A stretch of DNA of 64,000 bases from Hordeum vulgare subsp. vulgare (lineage: Eukaryota > Streptophyta > Magnoliopsida > Poales > Poaceae). This document shows positions 44,591-56,975 of this stretch, one piece after another. The notes under the pieces are model-generated. The model did no database searches and was not told the origin of the DNA. It saw only the letters and a list, made by a program, of their open reading frames with translations. A program made the translations under genes and the position numbers. The stretch lies in NCBI RefSeq assembly GCF_904849725.1, contig NC_058521.1:145046744-145110743 (forward strand), read 5' to 3'. How positions within the stretch are numbered: the stretch's first letter is position 1; every line of letters begins with the position of its first letter.

Positions 44591-46277
44591 GTAGAGCGGT
44601 GCGGGATTTGGTAGTTGGCTTATGCTATGAAAGTAGTCCCAAATGTGATAGGTACCCAAAGAGGATGCAAAAACCTCCATCTTCATGTGCATTGAGTAGA
44701 AAGAGAAGTTTTGATTCCTCTCAATTAGTTTTGAGACGTGGATTTGATAATATTGAGAGCTGTGTTAGTAAGGTGTTGTGAATCTAGAAATACTTGTGTA
44801 GAAGTTAGTGATTCCCGTAGCATGCACGTATGGTGAACCGCTATGTTAGGAAGTCGGAGCATAACTGATCTATTGATTGTCATCCTTTGTGTTGAGGTCG
44901 GGATCGCGCGATGGTTAATACCTACCAACCCTTCCCCTAGGAGTATGCCTTTAGCACTTTGTTTCGATTACTAATAAAAACTTTCGCAACAAGTATGTGA
45001 GTTCTTCATGACTAATGTGAGTCCATGGTATAGATGCACTTCCACCTTCCACCATTGCTAGCCTCTTTAGTGTCGCGCAATTCTCCCCGGTACACAAACC
45101 CACCATATGCCTTCCTCAAAACAGCCACCATACCTACCTACTATGGCATTTTCATAGCCATTCTGAGATATATTGCCATGCAACTCCCACCGTTCCGTCT
45201 CATGACTTGTGTCGTCACTCTCATATTGCCATTGCATGATCGTAAGATAGCTAGCGAGATGTTTTCAACGTCATACGCCATGCTAGATCGTTGCACATCC
45301 CGGTATACTGCCGTAGGCATTTCCTTTTGAGTCATCGTCATTTTGAGCTGTGAGTAAATAAAAGTGTGATGATCATCATTATTAGAGCATTGTCCCATGT
45401 GAGGAAATAAAATAAAAAAAGAGGCCAAAGAGCCCAAAAATAAAAAAAGAGAAAAGAAAAAAGAGAGGCCTAAGAGCCCAAATGAAAAAAAGAGAGAAGG
45501 GACAATGCTACTATCTTTTTCCACACTTGTGCTACATAATAGCACCATGTTCTTCACGATTGAGAGCTTCTTGCTTCATCACCACCATATGCTAGTGGGA
45601 ATCTTCATTATATAACTTGTCTTGTATATTCCAATGATGGGCTTCCTCAAAATTGCCCTAGGTCTTCGTGAGCAAGCAAGTTGGATCTACACCCACTAGT
45701 TTTCCTTTTGAGCTTTCACATACTTATAGCTCTAGTGCATCTCTTGTATGGCAATCCCTACTCATTCACATTGATATCTATTAATGGGCATCTCCATAGC
45801 CTTTTCATACGCCGAGTCAATGTGACCATCTCCTCCTTTTTGTCTCACAACCACCACCACCTCTATTCCACCTATAGTGCTATATCCATGGCTCGTGCTC
45901 ATTTATTGCGTGATAGTTGTAAAAAGTTTGAGAAAGTAAGAGTGTGAAAACAATTACTTGGCCAATACCGGGGTTGTGCATGATTTACATTAGTTGTGTG
46001 AGGATGATGGAGCATAGCCAGACTATATGATTTTGTAGGGATAACTTTCCTTGGCCTTGTTATTTTGAAAGTTCATGATTACCTTGCTAGTTTGCTTGAA
46101 GTACTATTGTTTTCATGTTAATAGCAAACTATTGTTTTGAATCTTACGGATCTGGACATTCATGTCACGTGAAAGAAGTTTCAAAGGACAACTATGCTAG
46201 GTAGCATTCCACATCAAAAATTCATTCTTTATCACTTCCCTACTCGAGGACGAGCACGAGTTAAGCTTGGGGATGCT

Positions 46278-47664
46278 TGATACGTCTACAACGTATCTAT
46301 AATTTTTGATGGTTTCATGCTATTATCTTGTCAAACTTTGGATGTTTTGCATGCCTTTTATATATTTTTTGGGACTAACTTATTGACTCAGTGCCAAGTG
46401 CTAGTTTCTGTTTTTTCCATGTTTTTGACCCCTTTCAGAGGAGACTTTGAAACGGAGTCCAAACGGAAGAAAATCCCTGAAAAGATTTTTTTGTAAAAAT
46501 CAGGAGATCATCGAAATCACTTTTCCGACGTGGCAAGCTTCTGTCTCCGCAAGATCCCATCTGGGGCACGTTCTGGTGCCCTGTCGGAGGGGGATTCAGA
46601 AACGGAGGGCTTCTTCATCAACACCATGACCTCTCCGATGATGCGTGACTAGTTCACCATAGACCTACAGGTCCATAGCTAGTAACTAGATGGCTTCTTC
46701 TCTCTCTTGGATCTTCAATACAAAGTTCTCCATGATCTTCATGGACATCTATCCGATGTAATCTTCTTTTGCGGTGTGTTTGTCGATATCCGATGAATTG
46801 TGGATTTATGATCAGATTATCTATGAATCTTATTTCAGTTTCTTATGATCTCTCTTATGCATGATTTCATATCCTTGTAATTCTCTTCAAGTTGTGGGTT
46901 TTGTCTGGCCAACTAGATCTATGATTCTTGCAATGGTAGAAGTGCTTGGTTTTGGGTTCATACAGTGCGGTGACCTCACCCAGTGACAGAAGGGGTAGCG
47001 AGGCACGCATCGTGTTGTTGCCATCAAGGGTAAAAAGATGGGGTTTTCATCATAGGTTTGATATTATCCCTCTACATCATCATGGCATCTTGCTTAAGGC
47101 GTTACTCTGTTCGTCATGAACTCAATACACTAGATGCATGCTAGATAACGGTCGATGTGTGGAATAATAGTAGTAGATGCAGAATGTATCGATCTACTTG
47201 TGTCGGACGTGATGCCTATATGTATGATCATTGCCTTAGATATCGTCATGACTTTGCGCGGTTCTATCAATTGCTCGATAGTAATTTGTTCACCCACCGT
47301 GATATTTGCTATTTTGAGAGAAGCCTCTAGTGAACACTATGGCCCCCTGGTCTACTCCACGCCATATTTTCAGCCTTACACTTTTTACTTCGTTGCACTT
47401 TTCGCCTTCAGATATCACTTTGCAAACAATCTTGAAGGGATTGATAACCCCTTTGAAGCGTTGGGTCCAAGCTTGTTTGTGTTTGCGCCGGTACTCTGGA
47501 ATTGACGAGACCCTCATTCTGGATCGATACCTTGGTTCTCAAACTGAGGGAAATACTTACTGCTCTTGTGCTGCATCACCATTTCCTCTTCAAGGGAAAA
47601 ACCAACGCAAGCCCAGTCTCCGTCAATGTGTCAATTTTTGGTGCTGCTGTTTGAGAAGTAGCAG
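46278..47664 (+). repeat. 3' LTR of the Athila-type element
   Basis: About 1.39 kb, starting TGATACGTCTACAACG after the purine tract, ending GAGAAGTAGCAG, followed by the GGCCC duplication. Scattered differences from the 5' LTR are present. Confidence 0.92.
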
Positions 47665-47760
47665 GGCCCTCCACCTCTCGATTTAATTTAGCCTCACAGC
47701 TCTTGAGTGATACTGCATCTTTTATTTTGCGTTAAACTTGCAGACTTCTATATTTATCTT

Positions 47761-48731
47761 ATGACTATGTTGCAATGTTGGAACATCCTTTGTTGGAATG
47801 TCTATGGTTTGAATTCTGATAAGGAACGTTTAGCTCTTTCCAATGCCATTATCTCAAGCGGTTGTTTGATTATCTGCATTCAAGAATCAAAGATGTCGGT
47901 CTTAATCTTATAGTATTTAAGTCCATATGCCCACAATGTTTTGATAAATTTGCCTTCATTCCATCTGTTGGGGCCTGTGGGGATTATAACCATATGGAAC
48001 AACTCAATTTTCACTGGTACAGTCACCCTCACGGAATCTTTTGCCCTAGGAGTTAAGATTCCTATCCACACAACCTTCACAATACTAGACACTGGTTAAT
48101 GTGTACGGCCCATGCGTGGGAGAACACAGAGAACATTTCATCCACTAGATGTTCGATGTGGATATACCCCCTGTGATGATTGGCTATTGCTGGGAGACTT
48201 CAACTTCATCCGATTCCGTGACAATCGAAACAAACAAGGTGGTAGTGTCCATGATATGATTACTTTCAATGACTTCATCAAAACACATCACTTGGTGGAA
48301 CTCCCCATCAAAGGCAGAATGTACACTTGGAGCAACATGCAGGTTGATCCACTCTTGGAGCAAATTGAATGGTTTCTCATGACCATAAACTAGACCACCA
48401 TTTTCCTAATACCACTATTAAACCGTTGGGTAAACCATTCTCCGATCATACTCCCTCCTCAATTATCATTGAAACATCAATTCCTCGAAGCAAAATCTTC
48501 AGGTTTGAAAGCTTCTGGATTGCTCATCCGGGATTTCTTAACACTGTTCAACAAGCTTGCGACAAGCCATTGAAGATTAAAAATGAAAATCTGGCCTCGA
48601 TTTTATGCAAGAAAATCGAACACGTAAGGTATGCACTCAAACAATGGAGCAAACATATCTCAAGACTCTCAACAGCCATTGCCAACACTAATGAAGCTCT
48701 CCTAGAAGTCAATGATCTAGTGGATAAATGA
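47761..48731 (+). pseudogene. LINE 2 ORF2, AP-endonuclease domain
   Basis: ATG at 47761 (MTMLQCWNILCWNVYGLNS) opens the endonuclease. IICIQESKMS (Glu) is followed by frame changes near 47910. The NVYGPC motif is present in the region before 48112, in contrast to LINE 1. DDWLLLGDFNFIRFRDNRN (Asp/Asn) and MYTWSNMQVD are in frame 48112-48393. After a shift at about 48370, KPFSDHTPS (Asp-His) and a helical linker extend to 48731. Confidence 0.85.
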
Positions 48732-50398
48732 CCACTCACCACACAGAATATAACTTTCGCCGAATCCTCAAGTCACATCTCTGGCGGCTCTTGAATTATC
48801 AAAAGGAATATTGGAAGAAGAAATGCACCATGCGTTGGATCCGCTTTGGTGATGAGAATTCCAAACTACTGTAACCTATTGCCATAAAACGATACCAAAA
48901 AAACTCAATTGCGTCCCTGGTGGCTCAAGATGGTACTACCGCAGAATATCGTGTTGGTAAAGAGTCGATACTATTTGAAGCTTTCAAAGAAAGACTAGGC
49001 TCTACCACTAATCATGAGATGAAATTTGACCTACCAGCCATTGTTAAAACCGAAGAAAACTTGGACTCGCTAACCTCCGCATTCACTGAAACTAAGATCG
49101 ATAATGTGATCAAGGAAATGACGGCGGACAGAGCCCCAGGACATGTCGGCTTCAATGGCACCTTCCTCAAATAATGTTGGCATATCATCAAGGAAGATTT
49201 CTATATGTTGTGCTCCGAATTCCATGAAGGATCGCTGAAACTAGATTGTCTGAATTATGGTTATATCACTCTTATTCCCAAGAACAATGCCCCTAGATCC
49301 ACCAATGATTATAGACCAATCACATTACTCAACTGCAGCCTCAAAGTGATCACTAAGTTACTTGCCAATCGACTACAGAAGATAATCCTACAATTAATCC
49401 ACAAAAACCAATAGAGATTTCTCAAAGGGAGTTCCATACAAGACTATCTAGCATTGGCCTTTGAATACATCTACCAATGCCACACCTCCAACAAGGAGAT
49501 TATTCTCCTGAAGCTAGACTTTGCCAAGGCATTCGACACAGTTGATCACTCGGCAATAAGGCTCATCATGAAACAAATGGGTTTAATGATAAATGGTTGC
49601 AATGGATCAACTCCATATTCTCCTCGGGTAAATCATCAGTACTTCTCAATGGTGTCATGGGGCGCCAATTCCCTGCAAATGTGGAGTCTGTCAAGGAGGT
49701 CCACTATCATCTCTGATCTTTGTTCTTGTCGCGGATCTCCTACAAGCTGTAATAAATGATGCCTTTAGAAAAAATATGCGAAAACTGCCCATTCAACATC
49801 GAGATAATGAAGACTACCCAGTCATATAGTACGCTGATGATACGATTATAGTGATGCCTGCTTGCATCCAACAAGCCACAACCATGACGAAAATCATGAC
49901 AGATTATGTCACATCGATTGGACTAAAAATCAACTTTCAGAAATATACTCTAATCCCGATAAACACGCCTGACACAATCTGCAAGGAGATTACGGATATC
50001 TTTGGCTGCTGCATGGGATCAATGTCGTTCACATACCTTGGGTTGCCGTTGGGGACCACCAAACCTTCAATGCAGGACCTCATGCCACTGGTGTGTAGGG
50101 AAAAATGTAGAGTCACCTCCACCATGTCGATGTTGTCCTATGGAGCAAAACCATCGCTGGTCAATTCGATATTCTCATCCTTGGCCATCTTTGCAATGTG
50201 CACTCTTAAGGTTGATCCCAAGAGTATTGCCCAACTAGACAAGATAAGGAGAATCTGCCTATGGAACAAGAAAGCCAAACATGGGGACAGATGCAACTCA
50301 CTGGCTGCTAGGGACTTAGTCTGCACACCAAAGAAACATGGTGGACTCGGAGTCATTGATCTAAAAGTGCAAAATGATGCGCTCCTCCTATAATTCTT
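48732..50398 (+). pseudogene. LINE 2 ORF2, reverse transcriptase domain
   Basis: RT motifs: MTADRAPGHVGFNG (consensus APGPDGF altered), [38 protein letters not shown] (motif A Asp kept) and Y-A-D-D-T at 49830-49844, immediately preceded by a TAG (49827-49829) where Gln is usual. TYLGLPLGTTKPS and RRICLWNKKAKHG follow. Stops at 49172-49174 and 49412-49414 and a shift near 49560-49700 also break it. Confidence 0.87.
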
Positions 50399-51083
50399 AC
50401 ATAAATTCTATAATCACCATGATACCCCTTGGGTGAGGCTGATATGGGAGACATACTACCAAAATGATATCCCACATGCTACAAAACCATGCGGATCCTT
50501 CTGGTGGAGAGATGTCATGAAACTTGCCCCGATATTTCGTGGGATCACAATGGTTCAAGTTGGAAGGGGAAACTCGGTGTTGTTCTGGAAAGACAAATGG
50601 TGCGATGAAGTGGCATCATCGGCTTTTCCACGTGCATACTCATACACCACTCAAGAAGACATATCAGCAATGGATTTCCTGGGTACATGGAATCTGAATG
50701 AGTTATTCTGGCTACCACTCTCGCCTCAGGCATGTGGGGAAGTAAGAGAGCTCCTGGAGATTACCAAAGAGTTGGAGATTCCAAGGCAAGAAGAGGATGA
50801 ATGGACATATATATGGGGAGCCTCGGAATTTAAACCTAGTCAATACTATGCCTTCTATCTCCGCGATGTGCAAACACACAAAGATTACTAGTGGTTGTGG
50901 AAGGCAAAAAGCAACCTCCGAATCAAAGTGTTTGGATGGCTCTTGTTATCTGAACGCCTTAACACATAAAACATGCTAAAGAGGAGGCATTATAACATAG
51001 GGAATGATCAAGACTGCTTGCTTTGCGGCCGACATGTAGAAGAGACTGTGGTACACATGATCTTCAAATGCACTTTGAGCCAG
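50399..51083 (+). pseudogene. LINE 2 ORF2, post-RT region up to the Angela-type insertion
   Basis: PCGSFWWRDVMKLAPIF, SVLFWKDKWCDEV and, after a TAG at 50889-50891, VFGWLLLSERLN...CLLCGRHVEETVVHMIFKC (zinc-binding, about 50925-51070). The frame is cut in the codons for SQQ and resumes as CWNKLGI after the insertion. Confidence 0.82.
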
Positions 51084-51473
51084 CAATGTGTTGGAATTAT
51101 GCCCTAGAGGCAATGATAAATAAGTTATTATTATAATTCATGTATCAAGATAATCGTTTATTATCCATGATATAGTTGTATTAAACGAAGACTTAGATAC
51201 ATGTGTGGATACATAGACAAAACACTGTCCCTAGCAAGCCTCTAGTTGGCTAGCCAGTTGATCAAGGATAGTCAAGGTCTTCTGACTATGTACAAGGTGT
51301 TGTTGCTTGATAACTGGATCACATCATTGAGTGAATCATGTGATGGACTAGACCCAAACTAATGAACATAGCATGTTGATCATGTCATTTTGTTGCTACT
51401 GTTTTCTGCGTGTCAAGTATTTATTCCTCTGACCATGAGATCATATAACTCACTGGCACCGGAGGAATGCCTT

Positions 51474-54400
51474 TGTAACATCCCAAAATTATAAATTTTG
51501 GAATGTTAATATAATTATTATTAGATTGTTTGTTGGTTGCCTGAGTGATTGAAACTTGTGTGAAATTTGAAACTTTTCGAAACTTTTGAATGAGAGGGAA
51601 TAAAATGACTTTCCCCATCTCCGATGAATTCAAATTCATCTTTTTTTTAAATCAGCGAGAGGAGATAGCATGACTTCTTCAAATATAAAGAATTTGAATC
51701 AAGGTGGCATTGGAATTCCTTTCGATTTTGCTTTGCATTTTGTTTCTTCCACACTCACGGAATGCCGGAACCATATCTTGTCAAGCAAGAAAAAGAGAGG
51801 AGAAACATGACCCTCCAAAACCCGGGGATATCCTTTGAAATATTTGAGCTATGAAACCCAAGATTTATTTGAGAAAATATTTGAAAAAATAAATAAAGCA
51901 TTTAGGGATTTCCTAAAAAACATTTTTTTCAAGTATTTATTTTGGTAGTGGAAAAATGCCCATCTTTTTGGATTTATTTTTCTGAAAATTTTAATATATT
52001 ATACCCCTATATTCCGAGGATATTCTATTTCCTTTTAATCGTATTAATTCCTGTTTTAATAAAAAGGGAAAGAGATCTCTTATTTTAGGAATGTACTTGG
52101 GCCACGTTAGGAAACCAATCTGGCCCAATCCCACCTTCTTCTTCCTCCTCACGAGCTTCCTTCTGTGGCCATGGCAGAAGCTTCTCAGGAAGCTTCCCTC
52201 CCCCGATTCGCGGGCTACACTTCCTTCCCGAGCCTCCCACCACCCCTATAAGAACGCCCCCCCCCCCCCTCCTCGTTCCATTTTCCCCATCAGCTCGCCC
52301 TCTCCCTGCCCGTAGCCACGACGCCCCCACCATAGTTGTTCCTGCAAGGAGCCGAACAAAAGAACACCCAGGAGCCCCTGACGCCCCCTTCCTCGCCTTT
52401 GGGACCCCCTCCGCCGTCCCCCTCCCCGCCGGCGACCTCCCCATCTCGCCGGAGCAGCTACCTCGCCGGAGTTCTTCCTCTCTGTCACCCATGGTGAGAT
52501 TCACGAAATCCCGTATTGCAGTTTTTTCAGAAAATTGCAATTTTAGAAAATTCATATCTATTAGTGTGTAACTCCAAATTAGATGATTCTTTTTGTGTTG
52601 GATCACAAATTTTATGCAGTTTCTGTAGATATATAATTTGTCTATGTTTGGATTTATTAAAATTGAGTTAGATCAGATTTGAATTAAAGCTTGTTTTGCT
52701 TATTCCGGGAGTTTAAAAATACTTTTAATTTGATTCTTTTTGCTGCTACTTCGTATTGATCATATCATTCAGTAGTTTAAGTTTCAATTTTCTTTAAATA
52801 TTTTTACTTAGGGTTTTAAGCAAAACAGATTCTATTGTAGCCTTTTTTGTTTTCTTGCTACTTCTTTTGTATTAATTGTTCTTAATTTGTTTTTTTTGTA
52901 ATTGTGACAAGTTATATTTTGTTTTTTGATATTTACCAGTAACTTTTCAACAACAACAAAAAATTTATTTTATTTATTCTTATTTGTTTGCATGGAATCA
53001 ATTCTAGTTCTATACTAACTTGCGAATTGGTTGCATTACTAGTTTGATTTCCTATTTTGAAAATACTTATAAAATAATATTGTTTTGTAAATTTTACTTC
53101 TGTTATCTTAGTTATTTTATATTTTGTTTTCTGTTATTTTTTCTATTTTAGTGTTTTATTTTTAGTTAGAACAAAAACTATATATAGTGTTTGATGTAGT
53201 AGAAGGCTTCCTAGCTTCTTTGAAGTTTCCTTTGGATTTTTATCCGCTCTCTCTTATTGATTTTTGATTGCATCAACTTTTATTGCTGTTTGTTAATTGA
53301 TTGCTAGAATGATTGCTAGTGTGAGTGCTTATGTGAATACTATGTTTGATTATATAGATTTCATCGGAGAGTGACGAATAGTTCTATCACGTATTTCCCG
53401 AGAACGAAAATTCTTCTTCGTCAACATCACCAGGCAAGTCACTTTGATCATACTATCGCCTATGTTTTATGCATCGTAGTTCTACCATCCTATGCCCAAT
53501 TGCATGCTGAGTAGGTACTTGGAAATTTTAGTATAGATTGTAGTATCATGTGGTAGGCACACAATAACCCCAATACTTGGCCCCGGGACGACAAATTTCA
53601 TATTGCTATGCTTGAGTAGACGGGATTTCGGTTGAGTGCATAACACGAGTGATGCGAGGTTGATTAAATAATCAAGACCGGTTAAGACAAGATTTTCAAG
53701 ACCTCGAACGCAATGCAACTCTGGGTGAAGGACGGTTGATCGGCTCCCTGGAGAACCCAGTGGATGACCCGGGATGCTGGAGAGGCCATGACATCCTGCG
53801 AAAAGCTTCACCCAGGCTCAAAGAGACGGATGGATATTTTCAAGACCCAAGGCTTACCTGCACAGCCGCAAGTCATTATGGGCTCTGGCTTGGTTGGATA
53901 ACGCGGCGACTCTGGACAGGCGGTGCTAGCAGATGTAGAAGAACGGTAGGATTGGATGGGCACCGACAGGGATTTAGAGGGACCCGATGAAAGACCATGT
54001 TTTGATCATCCGGTCTTCAAACACCCTGAAGTGCGAGGACATACTCGGAGGCGATCAAATCTTGTGGGGAACGTGTGCAAAACTCTGCAGAGTACTCAAA
54101 CCTAATCGATTAGCCGTGTCCACGGTCATGGACAACTTGAGCCAAAGGAACTGAAGTTATCTGGATTTCTCAACACCATTAAATATATTTGATGAGGGTA
54201 ATTAATGACAACTCGGGTACGAGAACTGGTTGGCGGAACCATCTTGTTAACAACCAACCTTGTAGTAATATTTTTCTTTTAGCCTCTCTTGATGTAGGAG
54301 AAAACTTGCTTTTCGCTAAAAACTTATAGCCCCACCTACCATATATGCATATAGTATAGATGATTACTTTTCACCCCTCTCTTATGTGACTTGCCGGCAT

Positions 54401-54693
54401 ATTCAATATGCTGACCTACACGGCTGCAACGTCTTATGTTGCAGATATTTTTCTTTGACGAGTAAGACTATGATTCAGGGTTACGGTCTACACTCAACTT
54501 GCCGTTGGTGTTTATTGGGACTCCACTCCCTTGACTGCTTCCGTTGAAATATTTAAGGTATATATCAGTTTTACTCTATTTACATGTGATTGCACTTTGA
54601 TATATACATTGATGTACTGTGTGTGCCAGCATACTGATCCAGTGATGGCACAGATACACAGAGGCTTGACTCGTTTTGTGTCGGGTCGCTACA
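51474..54693 (+). repeat. 5' LTR (3.2 kb) of the non-autonomous element
   Basis: It starts TGTAACATCCC and ends GGGTCGCTACA. Internal order: an AT-rich 0.6 kb; CTATAAGAACGCCCC at about 52246; a GC-rich 240-bp stretch; ATG GTGAG at 52491-52498; about 1.9 kb T-rich; TTGCAG at 54439-54444; then 250 bp to the end. Minus-strand ORFs within it (52085-52606, 53482-53811) are also in the other copies and are not supported as genes. Confidence 0.95.
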
Positions 54694-54697
54694 GAAA

Positions 54698-54710
54698 TGG
54701 TATCAGAGCA
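54698..54710 (+). other. Primer-binding site (initiator-Met tRNA type)
   Basis: TGGTATCAGAGCA begins 4 bp after the LTR end, complementary to the 3' end of plant initiator Met tRNA. Confidence 0.92.
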
Positions 54711-55007
54711 CATGTTGACTGTAGGACGTGACCCTAGAAACTGGAAACTTCTTAGGATAGGATCTCTCAAAAATCTTATTTTCGAAAACACCTTTCACTT
54801 CTCATCTCTTCTGATTTCATCAAATGTTCTCTCTCACCTCAAATAGTTATGCAACACCCTTTCCTCTTTTGACCTCATGAAGAATCAACTGAGTTCTACC
54901 CCAAAGTAAAGAGGATTTCACCATGCATTTGACGAATCGAAGCTACACCAATTGAAGACTAAGAAGACCCGAAGAATTCGAAGACCCTGAAGTGTCCGAA
55001 TAATTAT

Positions 55008-56168
55008 ATGACCATTAGAAGTCCAAACCCCTTTTATGTACCCACGTTAGATACGATGGTTTGTGAGCCGTCTTTGGTGTGTGTTTCCCGACGGCCACAA
55101 ATAAAATCTATTCTCAAAAATATTGTTTGTATTGTGTGTATCTCCCTCCCTCTCTTACCCGTCTCATCCCAAAAACCTCAACCCTACCAGATGGAGTATG
55201 AAGCTGGACTTGTAGTCTCTGGACCAATGACCCAGTTGGAGGCTGATATATGGATTCAAAACATGGAGAACCACTTCGGGAGTAACTTGATCTCAAGGAA
55301 GTGTGAAGTGGAACATGCTCTTCAGTACTTTACACAAAGTGCTGCAATCTGGTGGAAAATGCATCATGCCATACAAGGATTTAGTGGAGCAGAAACTTGG
55401 GACGAATTCAAGAAGACTTTGTTAAGATCACGTCTCATTCAGAAGGGCTATGATAATCCGAAGGAGAAGACTTGTGCATGCAAGATCTGTGGAGAAATAG
55501 GACACACCCAGGAAGAACACAAGGATGGATGCACTCATTGTGATGAAAATCACCCAGCTAAGGAGTGCCCAAGTAGTCAGGTGACTTGTTTCCTTTGTGA
55601 GGGAACCACCCACTACCCAGCTCAGTGTCACATTTACACCAAGGTGCAACAAGTTGTCAAGCAGCAGAAAGATGCAGTGAAGGAAACCCTCAAGAAGAAG
55701 ATTCTAGAAGGACCGGTGATGAACGAAAATATTGAAGACCCTGATGGACAAGGTCTGACCAGATTTTTCTCCAATGCATGCTAATCATGTGGAGAAGAAG
55801 GACATTATTCACAGGATTGCACGAAGAGAAGCCAAGAGTATCTGGGAAACTTTCCGACGGAAAAAGTGGAGTTTGATCCACTTGAAATAGAAGAACTGGC
55901 CAAAATAAAGGAGTCCGGAAAGAATAAAAAGTACCCTCGGAAGAGCCAAATCTCTGTAGATATAGACCTGAGTCATGTCAGATGTTACAAGTGCATGGAA
56001 TTTGGCCCCCACAAATACATGTGCTCAGGAAGGAAGCCGGAAATCCAAGGAGCAAAAGCAAAAGCTAAGAAGCCTCGAGACTTGTCAGAACTCATTTGCT
56101 TTCGTTGCAAGGAAGCAGGACATTTTGCTAGCGATTGTCCGCAAAGGAAGAAAGCTAGAAAGGAGTAG
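55008..56168 (+). pseudogene. Gag with multiple zinc-knuckle-like motifs (one stop)
   Basis: The gag core reads WIQNMENHFG, EHALQYFTQSAAIWWKMHHA and TWDEFKKTLL (about 55254-55428), typical of Gypsy gag. The likely start is ATG 55191 (MEYEAGLVV); an earlier in-frame ATG at 55008 adds a non-conserved stretch. Cys/His motifs follow: CKICGEIGHTQEEH, CTHCDENHPAKEC, CFLCEGTTHYPAQC, then a TAA (55782-55784) falling inside the next knuckle (C, stop, S, CGEEGHYSQDC), CYKCMEFGPHKYMC and the canonical CFRCKEAGHFASDC. The frame is the same before and after the stop and ends KKARKE. A protein of about 325 residues would be expected without the stop. Its role would be packaging, with enzymes from a partner element. 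Confidence 0.88.
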
Positions 56169-56462
56169 TTAAGTTTTGACCGCGGCAATTAGTGTAATAT
56201 GAAGAACTCTTGTTTTCATGAGATCATGGAGTGAAATTTTTGTAACAGAAGTCCCTGAGATTGTAATAACATCATGAATAAATGGAATTTATTGTCTCAT
56301 GATTGTCTATGTTGAAACTGTATGCATTGTTTCTCTTCGAACAAAGATCTCTGAACAATTATGAGGATATGAGAAAATACGGTCTATGCAGGCATGAGTA
56401 TAATTCATTTAAGTGTGGTAGTAATCAGTAAACCCACAGGATCCACTGAGTAGGAATGTACC
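56169..56462 (+). other. Gap between gag and second ORF
   Basis: About 300 bp without coding signal. It holds a TAAGTGTGGTAG word at about 56410, which recurs before the 3' LTR. Confidence 0.6.
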
Positions 56463-56975
56463 ATGATTACCAAGGAGACACATACATTCCTCTCAGTACC
56501 TATTTACTGGCACCTGCAGATGACAACTCTCTACGAGTCATTCCTCAAGGGCCCAGAAACGATCATGACCCTGACCAGTGATCATGATTACCCGAAAATC
56601 CTGAAGGGCATGATGAAGCACATTCACCTTGAAGGAGATGCAGTCTACAAAGGCTACCCATTCATGGAAAGTGGAGTAGAACTTTGGTATGTGGAAGCAC
56701 ACCTCCACCATGTGAAAGGAGTTTGTCCAAAGACTATGGGGCAATACTTTTTCATTTCACGTGTACCACGAGCAACCTTCTTTGATGATGTTCGTGAAGC
56801 TGCCATGGAAGCCATACGTCAGATTGGAGAAATACTTGAAGCAAGACTCCGTCATACCCAGGAATACCTGAGTGAGGTACGTGCGGAGATGATGGAGATG
56901 AAGCTCATGACCACCATGATGAAGCAAAAGATGGATGATTTCAAGGAGCACCTCGGTAAGTTCCAGTGGAACTAA
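56463..56975 (+). CDS. Unknown ORF of the 3.2-kb-LTR element (170 residues)
   Basis: This is an intact frame from ATG 56463 to TAA. I do not recognise the family. The N-terminal half is mixed (LYESFLKGPETIM, YPKILKGMMKHIHLEGDAVYKGYPF), followed by a probable strand-rich part (VELWYVEAHLHHV, QYFFISRVPRATFF), then a helix DDVREAAMEAIRQIGE and a long charged, Met-rich, probable coiled coil to the end (about residues 122-165). No signal peptide or membrane segment is seen. It is not protease, RT, RNase H or integrase. Intactness next to a gag with a stop suggests recent function or selection. It could be an accessory or captured host protein; that is inference. Confidence 0.7.
   Translation: MITKETHTFLSVPIYWHLQMTTLYESFLKGPETIMTLTSDHDYPKILKGMMKHIHLEGDAVYKGYPFMESGVELWYVEAHLHHVKGVCPKTMGQYFFISRVPRATFFDDVREAAMEAIRQIGEILEARLRHTQEYLSEVRAEMMEMKLMTTMMKQKMDDFKEHLGKFQWN

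Larger units (their letters stand above)
43555..46277 (+). other. Athila-type element, long 3' non-coding region
   Basis: 2.7 kb without RT, RNase H or integrase motifs. Visible structure: CTTGTTGGGAGGCAACCC (about 43598), paired hairpins (44208-44294), a 42-bp tandem repeat (44481-44590), an A-rich purine stretch with repeated AGAGCCCAAA words (45400-45500), and the polypurine tract TTAAGCTTGGGGATGC directly before the 3' LTR. The short ORFs here (for example 45141-45557 minus) lack motifs. Confidence 0.75.
39876..47664 (+). mobile_element. Athila-type Gypsy element, gag-protease only (non-autonomous)
   Basis: Paired LTRs (39876-41252 and 46278-47664) start TGATACGTCT and end AGTAGCA. The target duplication is GGCCC (39871-39875 and 47665-47669). 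The primer site TGGTGCCGTTGCCGGGGAG at 41262 is of the Athila type. The interior encodes gag and protease and then 2.7 kb without RT or integrase. This matches known non-autonomous Triticeae Athila families (Sabrina-like), but the family name is not verified. Confidence 0.92.

Noticed and set aside
52085..52606. Long minus-strand ORF in the GC-rich part of the 3.2-kb LTR (also at 58713-59030)
   Set aside because: It mirrors the Pro/Arg-rich plus-strand composition, differs by frameshifts between the LTR copies, and crosses the GC-to-AT boundary without motifs.
53482..53811. Minus-strand ORF conserved in both paired LTRs (also at 59906-60235)
   Set aside because: Conservation follows from LTR identity; the solo LTR does not keep the frame, and no domain is recognised.
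56640..56850. Resemblance of the unknown ORF to a double-stranded-RNA-binding fold (strand-rich part followed by an AA-containing helix)
   Set aside because: The key basic residues of that fold are not visible; the likeness is only in secondary-structure order.
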